From: Burkholderia arboris
Lineage (GTDB): Bacteria; Pseudomonadota; Gammaproteobacteria; Burkholderiales; Burkholderiaceae
Length of the DNA stretch: 64,000 bases
Reading direction: 5' to 3'
Assembly: GCF_902499125.1 (NCBI RefSeq)
Contig: NZ_CABVPX010000001.1
Location: 62,001 to 126,000, forward strand
Positions within the stretch are counted from its first letter, which is position 1; every line of letters starts with the position of its first letter. Of the stretch, positions 57,301-64,000 are shown one piece after another. The position numbers were made by a program, and so were the translations under genes. The notes beneath the pieces were generated by a model that was not told where the DNA came from, ran no database searches, and was given only the letters and a program-made list of their open reading frames with translations.

Positions 57301-58528
57301 GCACGGTCGCGACCGGATTCGTGCAGACGATCCAGCACGCCTTGATGTCGCCGGCCGCCATGCGTTCGAACAGGTCGACCGTGCCCTTGCCGGTGTCCTT
57401 GCGCAGCGTGCCGGCCGGCACGCGCCACAGGTGCTCGACGAAGCGCCGGTCGTCGTCGGACAGCACCGAGCGCTGGCCTGGCAAGCCCGGACCCATGTAG
57501 CCCATCTCGCGGCCGCCCATCGCGTTCGGCTGGCCGGTCAGCGAGAACGGGCCGCTGCCCGGCCGGCAGAGCTTGCCCGTTGCAAGATGCAGGTTGCAGA
57601 TCGCGTTGGTGTTCCACACGCCGTGCGTGCTCTGGTTGAGCCCCATCGTCCAGCAGCTCATCCACTCCTGCGCGTCGCCGATCCATTGCGCGGCCGTGCG
57701 CAGGTCGGCTTCCGCGAGCCCCGTGATCGCCGCGACGCGCTCGGGCGTGTAGTCGGCGAGAAACGCGGGCATCGCGTCCCAGCCTTCCGTGTACGCGTCG
57801 ATGAACGCGGCATCGGTGCGGCCGTTCGCATGCAGCAGGTGCAGCAGCCCGTTGGTCAGCGCGAGATCGGTGCCCGGCCGGATCTGCAGGAACAGGTCGG
57901 CCTTGTCGGCGGTGCCGGTGCGGCGCGGATCGACGACGATCAGCTTGGCGCCGGCCTTCACGCGATCCATCATCCGCAGGAACAGGATCGGGTGACAGTC
58001 GGCCATGTTTGCGCCGATCACGAAGAACAGGTTCGCGCGATCGAAGTCCTGATACGACCCGGGCGGGCCGTCCGCGCCGAGCGACTGCTTGTAGCCGGTG
58101 CTCGCGCTCGCCATGCAGAGACGCGAGTTCGACTCGATGTTGTTGGTGCCGACGAAGCCCTTCGCGAGCTTGTTGACGAGGTATTGCGCCTCGATCGACA
58201 TCTGCCCCGACACGTAGAACGACAGCGCGTCGGGCCCGTGCGTATCGAGCACCGCCCGCAGGCGGCGCGCGGTTTCGGCGATCGCGTCGCGCGCCGGCAG
58301 CGGCACGAGGTCGTCCTCGCGTGCGCGGCGCACGAACGCACGGTCGAGCCGCCCGGAGCGGCGCAGCGCGACGTGCGCCGACGAACCCTTCGTGCACAGC
58401 CGCCCGAAGTTGGTCGGATGGTCGGAGTCGCCGGATACCTTGACGACTTCGCCATCCTCGACGTGCAGCACCATGCCGCAGCCGACGCCGCAGTACGGGC
58501 ACACGCTCTTGACGGGGGTGGCGGTCAT
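54341..58528 (-). CDS. nasA: assimilatory nitrate reductase fused to CysJ-like flavoprotein
   Basis: Single chain of 1395 residues. Residues 1-745 are a molybdopterin oxidoreductase of NasA/NapA type: [4Fe-4S] ligands at Cys10, 13, 17 and 45 (C-x2-C-x3-C-x27-C), then molybdopterin-binding domains and a C-terminal MopB domain. A variable linker (about 745-855) leads to a flavodoxin domain (about 858-1005, WASQTGNIESLTEDYA and STFGDGDAPDNG), then a CysJ-like FAD and NADPH domain with RLYSIASS, GPGTGVAPFRG and YVCGDAARMAKDV. So one protein can take electrons from NADPH through FAD, FMN and the cluster to molybdenum and reduce nitrate to nitrite. Sixteen nt after nirD; last gene of the operon. 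GGAG precedes the ATG. Confidence 0.93.
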   Translation of the reverse strand: MTATPVKSVCPYCGVGCGMVLHVEDGEVVKVSGDSDHPTNFGRLCTKGSSAHVALRRSGRLDRAFVRRAREDDLVPLPARDAIAETARRLRAVLDTHGPDALSFYVSGQMSIEAQYLVNKLAKGFVGTNNIESNSRLCMASASTGYKQSLGADGPPGSYQDFDRANLFFVIGANMADCHPILFLRMMDRVKAGAKLIVVDPRRTGTADKADLFLQIRPGTDLALTNGLLHLLHANGRTDAAFIDAYTEGWDAMPAFLADYTPERVAAITGLAEADLRTAAQWIGDAQEWMSCWTMGLNQSTHGVWNTNAICNLHLATGKLCRPGSGPFSLTGQPNAMGGREMGYMGPGLPGQRSVLSDDDRRFVEHLWRVPAGTLRKDTGKGTVDLFERMAAGDIKACWIVCTNPVATVPNRQNVIAGLQAAELVIAQDAFLDTETNRYADILLPGALWAEGDGVMINSERNMTLMRAAVAPPGDALPDWRIVAEVARAMGFGDAFDYASAADVFDEIVRFSNPATGYDLRGASHAALRDGPVQWPVAPGTARERHPIRYLNDGVSQTRRPAADGNDAPRIAFPTPSGKARFFARPHVDPAELPDDTFPIVLNTGRLQHQWHTMTKTGKVAMLNKLNPRPFVELHPDDASALGIAAKDSVEIRSARGRAVLPAVVTERVQRGNCFAPMHWNDVYGDDLCINAVTNDAIDPESQQPELKYCAVALRRVDTDAFASADDETAQPDACADDVRPAPATVQATASQESDMADIDTFAAALGVADLAPPPLTDTERLYVAGLVSGLKASAGRREGSVPVLPAAAPLTPPVRFWLDGMLAGLFSRSLPAHSPVAATAALPADAAASGGVRIVRTRPKVVLLWASQTGNIESLTEDYATQLMNAGFEIRTACMSDYPIASLAGAQYVLLMTSTFGDGDAPDNGTEFWDALQAGSAARLDGVHFAVLAFGDRNYDQFCGHGRRLDARLAELGAARLCARVDCDVEFQRDADQWLERVVARIKEADAALHAVPSGGMSPSGLLPTKAHPAPSKLVANLRLNRPGAAKDTRYVSLSTEGANLEYETGDALGVWPTNCPELVDELLSVTALKADAPVSIAGVGDVRLGDALARHFDITRPHPDTLAFIASRSANGALKSLLGDERKGDLKQWLWGQQLADVLHEFPVELSGTELVGMLKRMQPRLYSIASSPSAHQGEIHLTVSAVRYHNGRRARKGVASTFLADRADDGRVPVFVQKSAHFRPPVNGDVPIVMVGPGTGVAPFRGFLHERQARGARGRNWLFFGEQHAQTDFYYGDELGTMHDSGFLTRLDLAFSRDQADKIYVQDRMREQGAELFAWLEEGAHFYVCGDAARMAKDVDTALKAVVAEHGGMSDEAANDYVARLSKARRYMRDVY

Positions 58529-58544
58529 GCGCGCTCCGGGACGG

Positions 58545-58889
58545 TCAGGCCGCGATCCACACGAAGCCGTCCTCGACCCGCGACGGATACGCGCTCACCG
58601 ACTGCTCGGGCGCTTCCAGGCATTCGCCGGTGCGCAGGTCGAAATGCTGCTTGTACAGCGGCGACGCGACGACGACACGCTCGCCGAGGCTGCCGATCAG
58701 CCCGCGCGACATCACGGCCGCCTGCGATACCGGATCGACGTTGTCGATCGCGAACACGCCGCCGTCGGCATGCGCGACGTGAAATACCGCGACCTGCTCG
58801 CCGTTGACGAGCGCGCACACGCCGGTGTTCGGCACGATGTCGTCGAGCGGGCACACGCGGGTCCAGGACAGCGGAAGACGATCGTTCAT
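58545..58889 (-). CDS. nirD: nitrite reductase small subunit NirD
   Basis: Rieske-like small subunit of 114 residues. The fold is visible (WTRVCPLDDIVPNTGVCALVNG, VFHVAHADGGVFAIDNVDPVS, VVVASPLYKQHFDLRTGECLE) but the usual Cys-x-His pairs for a 2Fe-2S cluster are absent, as is normal for NirD. It is needed for NADH-dependent nitrite reduction by NirB. Thirty-one nt after nirB, same operon. Confidence 0.9.
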   Translation of the reverse strand: MNDRLPLSWTRVCPLDDIVPNTGVCALVNGEQVAVFHVAHADGGVFAIDNVDPVSQAAVMSRGLIGSLGERVVVASPLYKQHFDLRTGECLEAPEQSVSAYPSRVEDGFVWIAA

Positions 58890-58920
58890 GATGGGCTCCT
58901 TGAAGTGATGCGGGTATCGG

Positions 58921-61518
58921 TCAGGCGGTTGCGGGTTCGGTCACGGCTTGCGTCGCGCTTTCCGCGACGACGGGAATCGGCACGGGCTTGCCGCCCGCGC
59001 GCTCGCCGGGCGTCGCGGGCCGGATCTGGCCGCGCGTCTCGACGAATTCGATCGTCGTGTCCGGCGCGTCGCTGTTCACGAAGTGGCGGAAGCGCTTGCG
59101 CGTATCGGGATCGGTGACGGCCTTCTTCCATTCGCACTCGTAGGTGTCGACCACGTGCTGCATGTCGGCTTCGAGTTCGGCGCCGATCCCGAGCCGGTCG
59201 TGCACGACGACGTCGGTCAGGTAGTCGAGGCCGCCTTCGAGGTTGTCGCGCCACACGCTGGTGCGCTGCAACCGGTCGGCCGTGCGCACGTAGAACATCA
59301 GGAAACGGTCGATGTAGCGCAGCAGCGTCGCGCGGTCGAGATCGGACGCGAGCAGTTCCGCGTGGCGCGGCTTCATCCCGCCGTTGCCGCACACGTACAG
59401 GTTCCAGCCTTTTTCGGTCGCGATGATGCCGACGTCCTTGCCCTGCGCTTCAGCGCACTCGCGCGTGCAGCCCGATACGCCGAACTTGATCTTGTGCGGC
59501 GCGCGCAGCCCCTTGTAGCGATTCTCCAGGTCGATCGCGAGGCCGACCGAATCGTCGACGCCATAGCGACACCACGTCGACCCGACGCACGACTTCACGG
59601 TGCGCAGCGCCTTGCCGTACGCGTGCCCCGATTCGAAGCCGGCCTCGATCAGCTCCTCCCAGATCGACGGCAGTTGCTCGACGCGCGCGCCGAACAGGTC
59701 GACGCGCTGGCCGCCCGTGATCTTCGTGTACAGGCCGTACTTCTTCGCGACCTGGCCGACGGCGATCAGCCCTTCCGGCGTGACTTCGCCGCCCGGCATG
59801 CGCGGCACGACCGAGTACGTGCCGTCGCGCTGGATGTTCGCGAGGTAGTAGTCGTTCGAATCCTGCAGCCCCGCATGTTCCTTCTTCAGCACGAATTCGT
59901 TGAAGCACGACGCGAGGATGCCCGCGACGGCCGGCTTGCACACGTCGCAGCCGAGCCCGTGGCCGTGCTTCGCGAGCAGTTCGTCGAACGTCGTGATGCG
60001 CTCGACGCGGATCAGGTGGAACAGCTCCTGGCGCGAATGCGGGAAGTGCTCGCACAGATGGTTGTTGACCGCGAGGCCCTGCTTCTTCATCTCGGCCTTC
60101 ATGATCTGCGTGACGAGCGGCACGCAGCCGCCGCACGACGTGCCGGCGCCCGTGCACGTCTTCAGCGCGCCGAGGCTCGTCGCGCCGTCCGCGACCGCCG
60201 TGCAGATCTGCGACTTCGACACGTTGTTGCACGAGCAGATCTGGGCACCGTCCGGCAGCGCGTCGACGCCGATCGCCGGCTTCGCGACGCCGTCCGACGA
60301 CGGCAGGATCAGGAATTCGGGCGACTCGGGCAGCTCGATGCGGTTCAGCATCATCTGCAGCAGCGTGCCGTACTCGGCCGCGTCGCCGACCATCACCGCG
60401 CCGTGCAGGAACTTGCCGCAGTCGGACACCACGAGCTTCTTGTAGACCTGGCGGCGCTCGTCCGCGTACTGGTAGGTGCGGCTGCCGGCCGTCGTGCCGT
60501 GCGCGTCGCCGATGCTCGCGACGTCGACGCCCATCAGCTTCAGCTTCGTGCTCATGTCGGCGCCCGCAAACGCGGCGCCGGTTGCGTCGTTCGCGTCACC
60601 GGCGAGCTGCTTCGCGACCACACGCGCCATGTCGTAGCCGGGCGCGACGAGGCCATACACCATGCCGTTCCATGCCGCGCATTCGCCGATCGCATAGATG
60701 TCGGCATCGCTCGTGCGGCAGGCGTCGTCGATCGCGACGCCGCCGCGCGGGCCGGTGTCGAGCCCGCATGCGCGGGCCAGTTCGTCGCGGGCACGGATGC
60801 CGGCCGAGAACACGATCATGTCGGCGTCGAGGTGCGTGCCGTCGGCGAACGCCATCCGGTGCGTACCCTCCTCACCGTCGACGATTTCGAGCGTGTTCTT
60901 GCCCGTATGCACGGTCACGCCGAGCGCCTCGATCTTCGCGCGCAGCATCCGGCCGCCGCCGTCGTCGACCTGGACGGCCATCAGCCGCGGTGCGAATTCG
61001 ACGACGTGCGTGTCGAGCCCCATGTCACGCAGCGCCTTCGCGCATTCGAGGCCGAGCAGCCCGCCGCCGATCACGACGCCGCGCTTCGCGTGCGTGCCGC
61101 ACGCCTGCATCGCTTCGAGATCCTCGATCGTCCGGTACACGAAACAGCCTGCGCGATCGTGCCCCGGCATCGGCGGCACGAACGGGCGCGAGCCCGTCGC
61201 GAGCACCAGCTTGTCGTAGGCCAGCGTTTCGCCCGACGCGAGCGTGACCGTATGCGCGGCGCGGTCGATCGATGCGACCTGCGCGTTCAGGCGCAGGTCG
61301 AACTGCGGATGACGCTCGAAGAAGCCCGGTTCGACGAGCGACAGGTCGTCCGCCGACTTGCCCGAGAAAAATTCCGACAGGTGCACGCGATCGTAGGCCG
61401 GACGCGGCTCCTCGCCGAGCACGGTGACCTGCAGCGCGCCCGCCGCACCGGCTTCCGCCGCGACGCATTCGAGGAGCTTGTGGCCGACCATGCCGTGGCC
61501 GATGACGATGAGTTTCAT
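58921..61518 (-). CDS. nirB: NADH-dependent nitrite reductase large subunit NirB
   Basis: Assimilatory nitrite reductase of 865 residues: FAD/NADH domain at the N-terminus (VIGHGMVGHKLLE, VIGGGLLGLECAK), a BFD-like [2Fe-2S] domain near residue 425 (CSCNN and TSCGGC), and a siroheme/[4Fe-4S] sulfite-reductase-like C-terminal half with CVGSTWC (C-x5-C) and SGCTRECAEA (C-x3-C). It reduces nitrite to ammonia in the cytosol with six electrons from NADH. Siroheme comes from the SUMT encoded divergently at 63524. It lies 21 nt after the transporter and 31 nt before nirD. Confidence 0.93.
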   Translation of the reverse strand: MKLIVIGHGMVGHKLLECVAAEAGAAGALQVTVLGEEPRPAYDRVHLSEFFSGKSADDLSLVEPGFFERHPQFDLRLNAQVASIDRAAHTVTLASGETLAYDKLVLATGSRPFVPPMPGHDRAGCFVYRTIEDLEAMQACGTHAKRGVVIGGGLLGLECAKALRDMGLDTHVVEFAPRLMAVQVDDGGGRMLRAKIEALGVTVHTGKNTLEIVDGEEGTHRMAFADGTHLDADMIVFSAGIRARDELARACGLDTGPRGGVAIDDACRTSDADIYAIGECAAWNGMVYGLVAPGYDMARVVAKQLAGDANDATGAAFAGADMSTKLKLMGVDVASIGDAHGTTAGSRTYQYADERRQVYKKLVVSDCGKFLHGAVMVGDAAEYGTLLQMMLNRIELPESPEFLILPSSDGVAKPAIGVDALPDGAQICSCNNVSKSQICTAVADGATSLGALKTCTGAGTSCGGCVPLVTQIMKAEMKKQGLAVNNHLCEHFPHSRQELFHLIRVERITTFDELLAKHGHGLGCDVCKPAVAGILASCFNEFVLKKEHAGLQDSNDYYLANIQRDGTYSVVPRMPGGEVTPEGLIAVGQVAKKYGLYTKITGGQRVDLFGARVEQLPSIWEELIEAGFESGHAYGKALRTVKSCVGSTWCRYGVDDSVGLAIDLENRYKGLRAPHKIKFGVSGCTRECAEAQGKDVGIIATEKGWNLYVCGNGGMKPRHAELLASDLDRATLLRYIDRFLMFYVRTADRLQRTSVWRDNLEGGLDYLTDVVVHDRLGIGAELEADMQHVVDTYECEWKKAVTDPDTRKRFRHFVNSDAPDTTIEFVETRGQIRPATPGERAGGKPVPIPVVAESATQAVTEPATA

Positions 61519-61539
61519 GGTGACGATTCCTTCGGTCGA

Positions 61540-62865
61540 TCAGTTCGCGGCGTTGGCGGCGGCCAGCGCGCGGTCGCGCAGTTCGGCTTCGCGCGCCTTG
61601 TGTTCTTCGCTGAAGCGCACGGCCATCGCGCACAGCGCGGTGGCGGTGACGGCGAGGCCGAGCATGCTCAGCGTCTGCTGGACGTCGCCGACGCCCTTCA
61701 GCAGGAACGCCGCGGCCACCGCGCCGACGTTGCCGCCCGCACCGACGATCCCGGCGACGCCGCCGAGCGCCTTGCGGTCGATGAACGGCACCAGCGCGTA
61801 GGTCGCGCCGCACGCCATGTGCGTGAACAGGCCGAAGGTCACCATCGCGACGAGCGCGATGCCGACGCTCTGCGCATGCGAGAACCAGATCAGCCCGAGC
61901 CCTTCGCCGATGATCAGTGCGCACAGCAGCGTCGCGCGCACGTCGAGGCTGCGGCGCGCGGCGATCTTGTCGGACAGCCAGCCGCCGAGCGCTCGGGCGA
62001 ACAGCGCGAGCAGCCCGAACAGGCCGACCGCGAAACCGGCGTCCTTCAACGACAGGCTGAAGTGATCGACGTAGTACAGCGCGGCGATGTTGTGGATGAA
62101 CACTTCGACGCCGAAGCACGCGCCGTACGTGACGAACAGCATCCACACGCGATAGTTGCCGCACGCGGCGAAGAAGCTCGCCCAGCCCCCCTTCTTGCCA
62201 CTGTCGACCGTCACGCCTTCCTTGCGCAGCGCGACGATGTCGCCTTGCGGGCAGTCCTGCGTGAAGCGCCAGTACGCCCACGCCATCACGAGCATCGCCA
62301 CGCCCGGCACGACCAGCGCCATGCGCCACGACGAATCCTCGCCGAAGCCGAGCATCAGGCCGGCGGCGACGAGCAGCGGCATCAGCGCCTGCGTCGCGCC
62401 CGCCCCTGCGTTGCCCCAGCCGGCCGTCGTCGCGTTCGCGGTGCCGACCACGTTCGGCGCGAACATCACCGACGTGTGGTACTGCGTGATCACGAAGCCC
62501 GCGCCGATCGCGCCGATGCCGAGCCGGCAGATCAGGAACGACAGGTAGTCGTGCGTGAACGACACCGCGAACACCGGGATCGCGCCGAGCAGCAGCAGAC
62601 CGACATACACGCGGCGCGGGCCGAAGCGGTCGCACAGCGGGCCGACCAGCAGCCGCACGGCGATCGTCGCGGCCACCGCGGCGATGTTGATGTTGGCGAC
62701 CTGCGCCGCGGTCAGGTGGAATTCGCGCGCGATGAGCGGCATCAGCGGCGCGCACGCGAACCATGCGAAGAAGCACACGAAGAACGCCATCCACGTCATG
62801 TGGAACGCGCGCATCGGCGCGGTGCGGAAGCTGAAGAGATCGATACGGGTAGCTTTGTCGGTCAT
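61540..62865 (-). CDS. nitrate/nitrite MFS transporter (NarK/NasA type)
   Basis: Twelve-helix nitrate transporter of 441 residues. The nitrate-porter signatures are present: WMAFFVCFFAWFACAPLMP in helix 1, GPLCDRFGPRRVYV after helix 2, the nitrate motif AGAGATQALMPLL in helix 5, and GAGGNVGAVAAAFLLK in helix 11. It should import nitrate for the reductases downstream. First gene of the operon: its ATG (62865) is only 16-20 nt after a strong terminator hairpin and about 140 nt after the predicted sigma-54 start, so its expression depends on read-through. Repeat GATGACATG occurs both at the start codon and near the promoter. Confidence 0.92.
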   Translation of the reverse strand: MTDKATRIDLFSFRTAPMRAFHMTWMAFFVCFFAWFACAPLMPLIAREFHLTAAQVANINIAAVAATIAVRLLVGPLCDRFGPRRVYVGLLLLGAIPVFAVSFTHDYLSFLICRLGIGAIGAGFVITQYHTSVMFAPNVVGTANATTAGWGNAGAGATQALMPLLVAAGLMLGFGEDSSWRMALVVPGVAMLVMAWAYWRFTQDCPQGDIVALRKEGVTVDSGKKGGWASFFAACGNYRVWMLFVTYGACFGVEVFIHNIAALYYVDHFSLSLKDAGFAVGLFGLLALFARALGGWLSDKIAARRSLDVRATLLCALIIGEGLGLIWFSHAQSVGIALVAMVTFGLFTHMACGATYALVPFIDRKALGGVAGIVGAGGNVGAVAAAFLLKGVGDVQQTLSMLGLAVTATALCAMAVRFSEEHKAREAELRDRALAAANAAN

Positions 62866-62883
62866 GTCATCCGCCAAACGAAA

Positions 62884-62936
62884 AACGGCGTCCTGCGCAC
62901 CCGGTCTCGTCGAGACCCGATGCGTAGGACGCCGTT
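62884..62936 (-). terminator. leader terminator (attenuator) before the nitrate operon
   Basis: On the minus strand AACGGCGTCCT pairs with AGGACGCCGTT (11 bp), continued by CGCA/TGCG after one mismatch and capped by GGTCTC-GAC-GAGACC, then TTTTTCGTTT. It is an extended intrinsic terminator located inside the 5' leader, 19 nt before the transporter ATG. This is the design of nas leaders controlled by ANTAR proteins (NasR, NasT), which stop termination when nitrate or nitrite is present. A smaller hairpin GCCCG-GCAA-CGGGC (about 62947-62960) precedes it. Confidence 0.8.
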
Positions 62937-63015
62937 GCCCATGAAGCCCGTTGCCGGGCGCGTCTGTAATCGGTACTGCGAGCGAATCGCCATTGATCCG
63001 CCCGGACCAGCTTAC

Positions 63016-63030
63016 GCAAACGCCGTGCCA
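63016..63030 (-). promoter_or_regulatory. sigma-54 promoter of the nitrate operon
   Basis: TGGCACGGCGTTTGC on the minus strand matches the sigma-54 consensus TGGCAC-N5-TTGC, with GG and GC ten bases apart. Transcription would start near 63004, about 140 nt before the transporter ATG. Confidence 0.8.
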
Positions 63031-63130
63031 TGTCATCGAAAATCCGGCTCACAGCCCCGCCGTACAAGGCTCGCGGCGAGGGTATGGCCCGCTGCGGCAC
63101 ACGACGCACGATGCGCCGAGATGCAGCGAG

Positions 63131-63166
63131 GCACAGATGTGGTGCGCTGCAGCACTGTCGCCGTGC
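63131..63166. promoter_or_regulatory. tandem NtrC-type enhancer sites
   Basis: GCAC-AGATGTG-GTGC (63131-63145) and GCAC-TGTCGCC-GTGC (63152-63166) both match the NtrC dyad GCAC-N7-GTGC. Their centres are 21 bp apart, two helical turns, and about 130-155 nt upstream of the predicted sigma-54 start. That is the usual enhancer arrangement. Confidence 0.7.
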
Positions 63167-63523
63167 GACATCGCGGTGCGCGCTGGCGGGGCACGATGCA
63201 CACCGATGCGGCATTGCGGACGGCCGCACGCCGCGGCCGGCTGCATACGTGTGGCCGGCGCGCGGTGCGTCGCGCCACGCGGCCACCATGTGTTGCCCGG
63301 GTTGGCCCGGATATTGCTCAATCTCATCCATCACACCGGCAACGGCGCCGGTGGGCAGTCCCCGCAAACCCTGCCCGCCCTTCACGGCGGGCCCGTCAGG
63401 ACAACGGTGTCCCCCCGTGCGCGGCACGGCCGGATGCCGGTGCGTTTCGACCGCCCGCCGCCGCCGCGCAGACAACGCGTTAGCAGACCGCCGCACGCTC
63501 GCGATGCGGCACAGGAACACGAC
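63167..63523. other. upstream region of the SUMT gene
   Basis: No gene is seen in this 357-nt stretch. It must hold the rightward cobA promoter. A stem GCCCGCC/GGCGGGC with 6-nt loop CTTCAC (63373-63392) and a smaller hairpin GGACA-ACGG-TGTCC (63399-63412) lie in the likely leader. Confidence 0.4.
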
Positions 63524-64000
63524 ATGACGACTGGCAAAGTCACGCTGCTGGGCGCCGGCCCCGGCGATCCCGATCTCCTCACGCTGAAGGCCGTGAAAGC
63601 GCTGGCCGCCGCCGACGTGCTGCTGCTCGACGATCTCGTCGCGCCCGGCATCGTCGAACTCGCCCCGCAGGCGCGCGTGATCCGCGTCGGCAAGCGCGGC
63701 GGCTGCCGCTCCACGCCGCAGGCCTTCATCGAGAAACTGATGCGCCGCTACGCGCTGCGCGGCGCACACGTGGTACGCGTGAAAGGCGGCGACGCGCTGC
63801 TGTTCGGGCGCGCCGGCGAAGAACTCGCGACGCTGCGCGCAGCCGCGATTCCGGTCGAGATCGTCAACGGCATCTCGTCGGGATTCGCGGCCGCCGCGAG
63901 CCTCGGCATCTCGCTCACGCACCGCGAGCACTGCCAGGGCGTCACGTTCGTCACCGCGCACCGCCAGGACCACGGCGAACCCGACTGGGCACGGCTCGCG
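63524..64000 (+). CDS. cobA: uroporphyrinogen-III C-methyltransferase (partial)
   Basis: First 159 residues of SUMT, cut by the window end. The SAM-binding motif LLGAGPGDPDLLTLKA starts near residue 8, followed by RVIRVGKRGG, VRVKGGDALLFGRAGEE and GISSGFAAAASLGISLTHR, all characteristic of CobA/CysG-type methyltransferases. It methylates uroporphyrinogen III at C2 and C7 to precorrin-2, the branch to siroheme and cobalamin. Its position next to the siroheme enzyme NirB argues for siroheme supply. It is divergent from the nitrate operon; AGGAA lies before the ATG. Confidence 0.9.
   Translation, partial: MTTGKVTLLGAGPGDPDLLTLKAVKALAAADVLLLDDLVAPGIVELAPQARVIRVGKRGGCRSTPQAFIEKLMRRYALRGAHVVRVKGGDALLFGRAGEELATLRAAAIPVEIVNGISSGFAAAASLGISLTHREHCQGVTFVTAHRQDHGEPDWARLA

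Noticed and set aside
62940..63036. ANTAR-type two-hexaloop RNA motif before the terminator
   Set aside because: The visible hairpins have 4-nt loops or lack A1/G4; not supported without folding and a covariance model.
58948..63483. Open frame of 1511 codons opposite nirB and the nitrate transporter
   Set aside because: Crosses several real genes, the promoter and the leader; low-complexity Arg/Ala/Val composition without domains.

Overview
The window is high-GC DNA with dense, short-gapped genes and the family mix of a Burkholderia (probably Burkholderia cepacia complex) secondary replicon: many LysR and GntR regulators, MFS and amino-acid exporters, catabolic clusters, DUF4148 and YXWGXW proteins, and a nitrate reductase fused to a CysJ-like flavoprotein. 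The organism is inferred from protein families and gene order only. I see no rRNA, tRNA, CRISPR array, insertion sequence or origin.

Layout. (1) 118-8396, leftward: a seven-gene catabolic operon resembling parts of steroid ring degradation (HsaA/HsaB-like two-component monooxygenase, KstD-like dehydrogenase, KshB-like reductase, FadD3-like CoA ligase, SDR, luciferase-like oxidoreductase), but without the ring-cleaving dioxygenase or KshA; substrate unknown. (2) 8657-14596: VOC protein, a LysR gene divergent from an MFS exporter around a perfect palindrome, a DUF4377 lipoprotein, a LuxR-type regulator followed by the relic of an SDR gene, and a lone tyrosine recombinase. (3) 14631-21904: an envelope/stress block with a Tat-exported DUF1501 protein and DUF1800 partner, an ECF sigma/anti-sigma/periplasmic sensor operon, YXWGXW proteins, a 37-residue lipoprotein and a Tat-exported purple acid phosphatase; two promoters here share one motif. 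(4) 22497-29704: a GntR-controlled amine or imino-acid catabolic cluster (FAD oxidase, MFS importer, DapA-like lyase, aldehyde dehydrogenase) followed by a YddG exporter. (5) 29764-35323: LysR/LysE pair, TauE-like permease and a GcvA/DsdC-like regulator divergent from D-serine dehydratase. (6) 35377-39230: small proteins and a two-gene operon of a PotD-like periplasmic binding protein with a membrane diguanylate cyclase, the layout of the NspS/MbaA polyamine system. (7) 39400-44398: UxuR-like regulator with three operators, mannonate dehydratase, hexuronate-type transporter and a MocR regulator. (8) 44500-47319: CysI-like sulfite/nitrite reductase with DUF934. (9) 47402-51273: mprF-acvB/virJ lysyl-phosphatidylglycerol operon. 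(10) 51540-54165: LysR regulator divergent from a GlcG-type protein and an SDR. (11) 54341-64000: nitrate assimilation (MFS nitrate transporter, NirB, NirD, NADPH-type nitrate reductase fusion), with siroheme-synthesis SUMT divergent and running off the end.

The most informative non-coding signal lies upstream of the nitrate operon: a canonical sigma-54 promoter, two tandem NtrC-type sites 21 bp apart, and a strong intrinsic-terminator hairpin inside the 5' leader just before the transporter start codon. This indicates double control, by nitrogen limitation (NtrC) and by nitrate/nitrite through antitermination (NasT/NasR style). SUMT supplies siroheme to both NirB and the CysI-like enzyme, linking regions 8 and 11.
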